Source: Bromus sterilis | Lineage: Eukaryota > Streptophyta > Magnoliopsida > Poales > Poaceae | DNA length: 64,000 bases | Direction: 5' to 3' | Assembly (NCBI GenBank): GCA_950022295.1 | Contig: OX465600.1 | Location: forward strand, 235,869,782 to 235,933,781 | Shown: positions 57,721 to 64,000 of the stretch, one piece after another | Position numbering within the stretch: position 1 is the stretch's first letter | Layout: each line of letters begins with the position of its first letter | Translations under genes and position numbers: made by a program | Notes under the pieces: generated by a model | What the model was told of the DNA's origin: nothing | Databases searched by the model: none | What the model saw: only the letters and a program-made list of their open reading frames with translations

Positions 57721-57735
57721 CCGACAACGGCGCCA
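57721..57735 (-). other. ATH5 primer-binding site
   Basis: Minus-strand tggcgccgttgtcgg, matching the TGGCGCCGTTGCCGGGG-type site of Athila elements, ten bases from the LTR edge. Confidence 0.75.
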
Positions 57736-57745
57736 GAAATTCTCT

Positions 57746-59366
57746 TGCTTAGCGGCTTCCCGCCCTTCGTTGGTGAGCCCCAAGTGGAAGGCGTGATGCA
57801 GTGCAGCAGCGAGTTTCCCTCGGTGAAGATACCAACGTTTGTCTCCCGTAGGACTCCGGATATGATAAGTAGGTGTCAGCGGCGCGACTGACGTGGACCT
57901 GCACACAGACACAGATAACTTTGTTCCCAACGAAGTTCAGAGAGGTTGTCAATCTCTCCGGTCTTGTTGTTCACAAAGGGTAAAACACAAGTGATAATGA
58001 TAGCAAGTAAAAACAGAAAAGTAAAGATAGCTTGGAATCAGTAATGAGGATATGGACCGGGATACGTGATGTTCGCTAGTGATGTCTCTCTCCCAAAAGA
58101 CGATAAAACTGCTATGCGAGGTAAAAAAATTACAGAAGGGCAATTGAAAGGATTATGAACGCACCGCAATGCTAACTATGCTACAAAAGAAAGGAAGAGG
58201 TTCAAAAGCACGGGCAGTACGCCAAAATAAGTAGACCAAAATCCATCTGCATCTACTACTAATCATCCACCTTGAGATATCTATCCAGAACATCTCGCTG
58301 GTATTAAGTTGCGAGCCCCACCCAAAGTGTAAACCCAAAGCAACAGACAACTGCAATAAAAGAACTTTGTGTAAAGTAAACAATCCTTGTGACCGTGGTC
58401 ACAAGCACCGTTGTTTTCCCCCTTGTGGCAACATCACATCCCCTAGACTCATGTTTCTGTCACTCAAGCGTGTCATCAGGGAGGCATGAACCCACAATCT
58501 AGCACAAGGCTCCCTCTTGGAGTCACTACCTACTACTTGGCCAAAGCAATAAACAGCAACGGAGAACATGCAAGAATTACTTATGAACAACAATATAAGA
58601 GATAAAAACCAAATATATTACTCTATCACAATCTGAACATAATCTCATAATCCATCAGATCCGATCAAACTCAACATAGCAACAACATAAATATTACAAA
58701 GGTGCCTCGATCATGTAGGGCAGCTCACGAGGTCTAAACAATGAAGATCAAAGAGGGGAGGAGAACATCACATAGCTACTGATCACGGACCCATGGTCCA
58801 AGGAAAACTACTCACGAGACATCCGGGGAGCATCCATAGTGGAGAGGAGACTCCCCGAGGTCAATCCTCCCTCCGACAGGGTGCCGGGAAGAGGTCTTCT
58901 GGTGCTCTCGATCTTGGAAGCGCGGCGGCGGCGGAACAGAGGCGAGTTCGCGGAATAGGGTTCCCTTTCTGGAGTTTCCCCGTGACGGGGGATAAATAGG
59001 CGAAGGGGGGCAGCCAGAGGTGGGCCAGGGGCCCCAGGCGCCCCCTGGCGCGGCCAGGGATGGGGCCGCGCCGGGTGGCCGCCTGGGCCCCCCTGGCTCC
59101 CCTCTGGCCCCTCCCGGGCTCTTCTTGAAGCTTCCGTCACGCTGATTTTTTATCTGAATTTTCCCGAATTTTTCTGGCACTTTTTATATGGGGGAAAACT
59201 GAAATAGAAAAATAGCAGAAAACAGGAACTGGCACTGGGGTGCACTGAGTTAATAGGTTAGTCCAAATATGATCAAAAGTGTATGAAAGTGTATCTAGAT
59301 CAAAGCAATATCACCCAAAACATGCATGGAGCAAGCAGAAATTATAGATACGTTTTGGACGTATCA
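57746..59366 (-). repeat. ATH5 5' LTR
   Basis: 1621 bp, same ends as the 3' LTR. A GC-rich transcribed-looking block lies at about 58830-59130. Confidence 0.92.
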
Positions 59367-60145
59367 CTCGCCCACAGAACAAGGCTCGAGTGCATACTCG
59401 CCTAGACGACAAGGTGCTCGAGCGACTACTCGCACGAACATTCAAGGCACAAAAGACAAGCAAACGGACTCCCCGCCTGAGCACCCGGGCGCTCCGCGGG
59501 TGCTCATACTACGAGTCCACTCGACGGTTTTTCGAGTGGGTGATCCCATACTTACTCCTCGCCCGAGCACTCGGACGCTCCGCGAGTGATCATATTATTA
59601 GTACACTCGATCGTTTTCCGAGTGGGCGCATTCTATTTTGGCACACGCCCCGACAAAACATTGCCTGGGCTGCGATACACTGCACCCCAGATGCCGCGCA
59701 AGCTTGCGCGTAGGTAAGACCTCGTTGATTAGTCGGCCGGGCCGGGACTTGCCACAGCGCGACTTCACTCCCGACAGTTCCATGCGCGGTGCATGATTGA
59801 AAGTTAACCACTAACGAACACGTTAGGGTTGTTTTCAGTACTTAAACTGGCGGCATTGATCCTGTAAGCCCTGCTGCGGCCTGGACCTTGCTTGACACCA
59901 CTCATATCCAAGCTCGTGTCGAGGGACGCGAGCTTGATTGGGCTACTGTGGTATTTGCCGCTAGCGCAATTCACCGAGGCTCGACCAGTCGAGTGCCTTG
60001 GGCCCTTTCAGCTTATCATCCCTCAAGAAGTTCTCTCATGAACAACAAGCGATGACTCGCAACAATGCGACACACACTACTTCGGCTGATTACAGGTTTG
60101 AGTCCCTTCGTGACTCTTCGAGTCCCTCAGGCACTCGGGGGCTAC
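59367..60145 (+). other. TAT2 3' spacer with imperfect tandem repeats
   Basis: Non-coding. Two imperfect units of about 86 bp begin at 59475 and 59561 (gagcac-cgg-cgctccgcg-gtg, then a ttttcgagtggg-like end). Short ctcgagtg...actactcgc phrases recur at 51987-52003 and 59388-59440. It ends with the purine-rich cactcgggggctac before the LTR. Confidence 0.6.
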
Positions 60146-60643
60146 TGACGAGGGGGTCTCCCCACGACTCCTACGGATGAGGGTACCTGGTGCGTGTCAA
60201 GACAGAAGGCCCGCCAGAAGCCTCGGCTGGCCCAGGACTGGCCCACTCAAAGCACTGGCGGCTGCCCGACCTAGGAGTCCACGACATTATGGAAACCAAG
60301 ACTTGGCGTCCAAGACTGAAGCTAGATTAGGCAACTGCCTCTGTAAACCTAGATGGACTTCTTGCGACCCAGACTAATGTATAAAGGATGGGAGAGGGGA
60401 CGTCTAGGGCATCCAATCTCATAGCTTCACCCTCGGCGAGAGCACTCTCGACGAGACCTCCATTGTAATCGCCTCCAACATAATACAACCGAGCAGGAAG
60501 TAAGGGTTTTACTGATCGAGGACCCTGAACCTGGGTAAATCCCTATCTCCTGTTAGCCGACGAGCATCGCCAACCTGCACCTCTCTCTAGAATCTAAACC
60601 CAGGGTACCTTATCATGAGATTTGCTGAGGCCGATCCTCGTCA
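60146..60643 (+). repeat. TAT2 3' LTR
   Basis: 498 bp with perfect 8-bp inverted ends tgacgagg/cctcgtca. TATA box tataaa at 60380-60385. The next five bases, ttggg, would be the right target copy; the left one is outside the recognisable element. Confidence 0.82.
60380..60385 (+). promoter_or_regulatory. TATA box of the TAT2 LTR
   Basis: tgtataaaggatgggag in mid LTR. Motif and position only. Confidence 0.5.
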
Positions 60644-61116
60644 TTGGGCGTCATCCAACCGTTTGATTAAGAATTAGGAAATGAGAGAAGCACAAAACGG
60701 ATGTAGGCAAGCCCCGTCCAAATGAAATCACTAGTTAAATGAAATCACGTTGAGATCTTTAAATCTAGATCCCATGTTGGTAGGCTTCGACGACTTTTTT
60801 TTAGCCATAACTTTGCTTCTCACGCAGCCACAGTTTTAGTTCACGCACAACCATAGATTTAGTTTAGGCACAATCATAGACGCATTCACGATTATAACCA
60901 CCAACACATTCATAACCACGAATGCAACCATAGTTCGCACGTAATCAAAGAGGCAACCATAGTTCACGATAGTTATGGTTCACACGCACATAAAATGCGA
61001 TATGCAGCGGCTTCTGGAACCTCGACGGATGTTCTACCAAAGGGTACCATTTTTTTTGAGAACACCAAAGGGTACCCCATTTGCTCTCCCAAACAAAACC
61101 AAACACCTTTACGATT
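60644..61116. other. Low-copy non-coding DNA
   Basis: Outside all retroelements. Contains several imperfect aaccatag phrases (60830-60985) and a short repeat of ccaaagggtacc around 61037-61076. No gene or element recognised. Confidence 0.5.
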
Positions 61117-61131
61117 AACCGTTGGAAATCC

Positions 61132-61439
61132 CCCCGTCAATTAACCTGTGGTTGAGTTGGTTAAGTGAATGGTTGTATCCCCAGCCCATCAGAGTTCAAA
61201 TCCCAGATTTGACAATGGTGCTCGCATTTTCTTGAATTTATTTCAGGGCTTTCGGTGATGCACTTTCAGTGGGAGGAGACGTTCACCTCGAAGACGAGAT
61301 GATGCTTCGTTAATCTTAAGATGATGTACCGGCTCAGTATTACGAAGATGCTCATAGAAAAGGGTGTGCGTCATACAGGTGATTGTATACTCGTATATGT
61401 GAGCGTGAGATATGTATTCCTTAAAAAAAAGAAAAAAAG
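61132..61439 (+). mobile_element. Grass SINE with a 15-bp target duplication
   Basis: 308 bp between perfect copies of aaccgttggaaatcc (61117-61131 and 61440-61454). The tRNA-derived head has an A box tggttgagttgg (61149-61160) and B box gttcaaatcc (61194-61203), 34 bp apart. The tail region (gtgtgcgtcatacagg...gtatatgtgagcg) resembles the 3' part of widespread grass SINEs. It ends in an A-rich tail. Confidence 0.9.
61149..61203 (+). promoter_or_regulatory. RNA polymerase III A and B boxes of the SINE
   Basis: A box fits TRGYNNAGTNGG at every position; B box differs from GGTTCGANTCC at two positions. An internal promoter is expected for a tRNA-derived SINE. Confidence 0.75.
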
Positions 61440-61714
61440 AACCGTTGGAAATCCTGGCTCGTCCGCCAAGTTGGGGCTCTCCGAGGAAAGGAGCATATCA
61501 TCTACTCCCAGGTTTGCCGCCGCCCTACAACCCCACTCCCCGCTCCTAAAGCCAGGCCCTCCCCCTCTTCCCCCAGAACCAGCCGCGTGCTTCAAGAACC
61601 CCATCACGCATTCGCCATTGATTTACCGAGGCAAGGCAAGCGCCGGCAGGGAAGAGGGCTCGCGGGTTGCGCGCTTCTTCTCCTCGGCGCTGCCAGGGTG
61701 AGGAGGGGGAGGGC

Positions 61715-62299
61715 ATGGCCGCAGACAACCAGAACATCGCCGCGCCTCATCAGCTGCATCAGAACAGAGGTGGGCGAACGGATTCCGGCATCCTTTTCTT
61801 CTTCTCCCGGCGTGGCGTGGTTCGGGGGGTGCAGATTCTTGGTTGGTTCATGGCCGTTCTTGTAATCTTGGGGGGATTCTTGCTTCGGTATAAGAGATGG
61901 ATTCTTGGTTGCTATCTCCTCCTGTGTACGACTATACGGTTCTTGGGGAAAAAAGATAGAGGTTTGGGGGTGTGTCTCACTGGGGTTGGATTCTTGATCC
62001 GCTTCGTTTCTTCCGGTCGATTTCTTGTAACCAAGATGGGATCTTTCTTCGAGTTTCCAATCCTTGCCTATGTTTCTGTCCGACCAATTGCTCAAGATTC
62101 TTCTTATTCTCATTCTTGGCCTGAATCGAGTTCTGACAAAATAATCCATTCTGCAGTTCTCGTTTCTGATGTGCATTGTTAAATGGTGGCGGTGCTGTCC
62201 CCGCTCTAGGAAAACAGAAGGCCGCCTTGGCCGTCATGCCCGACCCCAAGAATAACCTCCGCGCCCTGAGCGCCTCATCAGCGTCCGCTCAGTCTAAGG
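61715..62299 (+). CDS. Cyclin-B1-like amino-terminal exons (gene or gene fragment)
   Basis: Exon 1, 61715-61769, encodes MAADNQNIAAPHQLHQNR and ends at a clean donor (gag/gtggg). Exon 2, 62210-62299, follows acceptor ccgctctag and joins in frame as GKQKAALAVMPDPKNNLRAL, ending at donor gtaagg. The pattern MA..QN.AA......QNRG then GKQKA....PD.KN.RAL is that of grass B1-type cyclins as I remember them. In that family the second exon begins several codons earlier; here the open text GGGAVPAL lies upstream of a lost AG, so the acceptor seems to have moved. After RAL the match ends, and no cyclin box is found to the window end. It could be a live gene with distant exons, a diverged paralogue or a fragment. 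Confidence 0.45.
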
Positions 62300-63330
62300 G
62301 TAAGGAAGAAATCAAGGCAGCGGTTCCAGTACGATTCCCCTTTCTTTCCACTAGTGATGCATTCTTGAAAATAAGAACAGCCCAGAAATTCTATTCTTAT
62401 TACTACAACATGATTGCAAGTGGACAAAACTTTGCTCAGCTAATGTTTGTAACCAGTTAATTTGTTGGGTGCTTTTACATGGCATTGCAATGCCTGAAAC
62501 CAAACTCAGATAATCTTAAATCAGTGCAAGCTGTACTGCCTTGTACTTAGTCTTTCGTTTCCGGCCACCTTATAGTCTTATTCTTTTACTGCCGTGCTGC
62601 TGTAAGATCCATATAACAGAAGGTTCAATAATGGCTACTGATATTACATATATAAATGTCTTCCTTTCTTCAAACATAAAATGGTTCTTAAAATACCTGC
62701 TTGGTTAGCTATAAATGAGCTTTTTAGGTGGTCATGCACATAGATAGGCTGATTGACATTGCTACAAAAATAAGATAAGCTGAAATGCTACAAAAAAGAT
62801 GACCGCTTTAAACCTTGTCCTTTTTTCCTTGTATAATCTTTCCCTTGCCTGGACACTATCAACTTTTCTGTCAGCATTCCTTCAGTTATTTTCCCTGATA
62901 AATGTTTATAACTGATGTACTTCTGTATTTATATTATGCATTTTTTTTATTATCTCAGAGAAATTAATTGCCTAAATTAGTTTCTAGGATGATCAGATAG
63001 TAGCTTCTATTATGCTGATCCATGAAAGGTTAAGTTTCTTTAGCTCCTCAGGCGTGAACAGTATAATCAGTGAATTGTATTTACTTGCAAATGGAAATAT
63101 GATTGCTCATATGGAGATGAATTGGTAAAAGAGAGCAAGCAAGTTGGTGCTACATTTTCTCATATTGAGAGGTCTGCCTTTGGAATAACAGCGAATTTTC
63201 TTCTGATTCTTGCATGAGGTACTTGCACAATGGCGGTCTGTGATCCTTCTTATTACATACACTACTACCTTCTTTTCATTCTTTTGCTTTTTTGATCCAT
63301 CATCTTCGGTTTTTTACATGTAAACGATGT
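62300..63330 (+). other. Intron-like AT-rich DNA
   Basis: T-rich, no open frame of note and no repeat recognised. It would be intron 2 if the upstream exons belong to a gene extending rightward. Confidence 0.35.
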
Positions 63331-63425
63331 CAATGGCGGTGCCGCTGCTCTCACTTCACTTACTGGACCTGGTATCGCCACAGAATCTGGGCCCATAGCA
63401 ACTCATGTGGATGTTCTAACTAAAA
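63331..63425 (+). other. Possible exon with consensus donor
   Basis: An open stretch reading NGGAAALTSLTGPGIA and THVDVLTK ends at a strong donor (aaaat/gtgagt). No acceptor AG is seen close upstream, and I recognise no family. Weak. Confidence 0.2.
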
Positions 63426-63923
63426 TGTGAGTTGCTCTTTGTATGGTTCATCTTGTGTATGTTGTTTCCTTCTTTATGTTACTTGCTTTTTAAACCTTTC
63501 ATGGAGAGTAAGAACTGCATGAAATGTGCTCCATGTTGATATGCTCTTCTTATATTTAAAGAATTTGTGTTCATCTTCATGTCTTGGATATCACTGAGTC
63601 CAATGATTTAGGCAGATCTTTATTCTGGTGTCCCGGAGGTGATGGAGTCTGCAAAGGAATTTTCCATCAGGATCAGATAGGCACACCAAATAAGCTTCCT
63701 AGGGATGCTCATGTCCATGTACGCATGTCACACCAAATAAGTCAGCTCAATGGGTGGCAGTAAACCTAGCACTGCCCAATAACACCATACATAACTAATA
63801 AGGAGCGAGAGTGGGACAATCGCAGCCAAGGAGGGCAATGAAAAAGGGAACATACCACAGCTTTATATACCTAAAGTGCATGTTTCTGGCACCTTAGAAG
63901 CAAGACTGAAGAAAAGAATAATC
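63426..63923. other. Low-copy non-coding DNA
   Basis: No recognisable feature apart from a short open stretch after an acceptor-like aggcag at about 63612. Confidence 0.3.
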
Positions 63924-64000
63924 CTATGGTTTAGTCTCCTCTTCGGTAGTACTGGCCTTTTGTTCAGGCCCCTTATCATCTTTTTGAGTAAAACCATCCA
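63924..64000 (-). CDS. Possible carboxyl end of a minus-strand gene, cut by the window edge
   Basis: One minus-strand frame reads DGFTQKDDKGPEQKASTTEE and three further residues before TAG at 63924-63926. The charged, Lys/Glu/Thr-rich composition looks like a real acidic tail, but 24 codons cannot establish it. Family unknown. Confidence 0.22.
   Translation of the reverse strand, partial: DGFTQKDDKGPEQKASTTEEETKP

Larger units (their letters stand above)
52004..59366 (-). mobile_element. ATH5: complete non-autonomous Athila-like element
   Basis: 7363 bp with two LTRs (52004-53615 and 57746-59366), perfect TSD ctcgc (51999-52003 and 59367-59371), primer site and purine tract. The 4.1-kb interior has a gag-like frame but no protease, RT or integrase motif in any frame, so it must use proteins from a relative. 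The LTRs are very alike: one difference in the first 107 bp compared by eye. Confidence 0.88.
48783..60643 (+). mobile_element. TAT2: 3' part of a second Tat-like gypsy, carrying a B3-domain gene and nested elements
   Basis: Bounded on the right by its 3' LTR (60146-60643), which is preceded by cactcgggggctac, the polypurine-like stretch common in grass gypsy elements of this type. Related phrases (gggggctactcccattgggagcg near 48915 and ttttactcccgtcgggagcg near 51873) lie on both sides of the antisense gene, so that gene sits inside the element's spacer. There is no pol; the left side ends at the TEK4 LTR edge. Confidence 0.65.

Noticed and set aside
61149..61203. A true tRNA gene
   Set aside because: A and B boxes are present but no cloverleaf can be drawn by eye; the tail, A-run and long target duplication identify a SINE.

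Overview
This window is nuclear DNA of a large-genome grass, most likely a pooid (Triticeae or Aveneae/Poeae type). It is almost wholly nested LTR retrotransposons, with Athila-, Tat-, Tekay/Del-like, Sirevirus- and Angela/BARE-like features, plus a grass SINE and one low-copy gene-like stretch at the right end. No prokaryotic features, CRISPR arrays or rRNA genes are visible. The species cannot be fixed from sequence alone. Lineage names rest on motifs I can read (primer sites, protease/RT/integrase signatures, LTR ends, target-site duplications) and not on a database search.

Layout. 1-2514 is the 3' end of an Athila-like element (ATH1) inserted in a relative, ATH2 (2515-4398). A degenerate Tat-type gypsy (TAT1, 4399-32022) interrupts the ATH2 LTR. 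TAT1 holds a complete Sirevirus-type copia (SIR1, 12101-29830, TSD gaaac). SIR1 holds a solo LTR (TEK1, 16592-22448, TSD caacc), which holds an Athila solo LTR (ATH3, 17556-19177, TSD gcccc): five levels of nesting. The 3' part of TAT1 carries an antisense, four-exon gene (30164-32022).

32023-48782 is a head-to-head pair of the same Tekay/Del-like gypsy. TEK2 reads rightward (LTR, leader, gag, protease) to about 42.24 kb. There it abuts the start of gag of TEK4, whose gag, leader and LTR read leftward. TEK2 is interrupted by solo LTR TEK3 (37887-41956), and the TEK4 LTR by an Angela/BARE-like solo LTR (45770-47435, TSD actat). The outer flanks belong to different elements and show no shared TSD, so this looks like a rearrangement or a chimeric join.

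48783-60643 is the 3' part of a second Tat-like gypsy (TAT2, LTR 60146-60643). It carries an antisense B3-domain gene (49271-51366) broken by solo LTR ATH4, and also a complete non-autonomous Athila (ATH5, 52004-59366, TSD ctcgc) that has gag-like but no pol coding.

60644-64000 is low-copy DNA: a SINE with a perfect 15-bp TSD, then two 5' exons resembling a B1-type cyclin amino terminus, and perhaps the end of a minus-strand gene at the edge.

The most unusual observations are three. First, short acidic exon-like reading frames lie inside the LTRs of three Tekay/Del-like LTR families, with identical splice phases and an in-frame indel between two copies. Second, a B3-domain gene with its own TATA box rides antisense in a gypsy element, and its frame is intact once the later LTR is discounted. 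Third, TAT1 has a phase-consistent spliced antisense gene.
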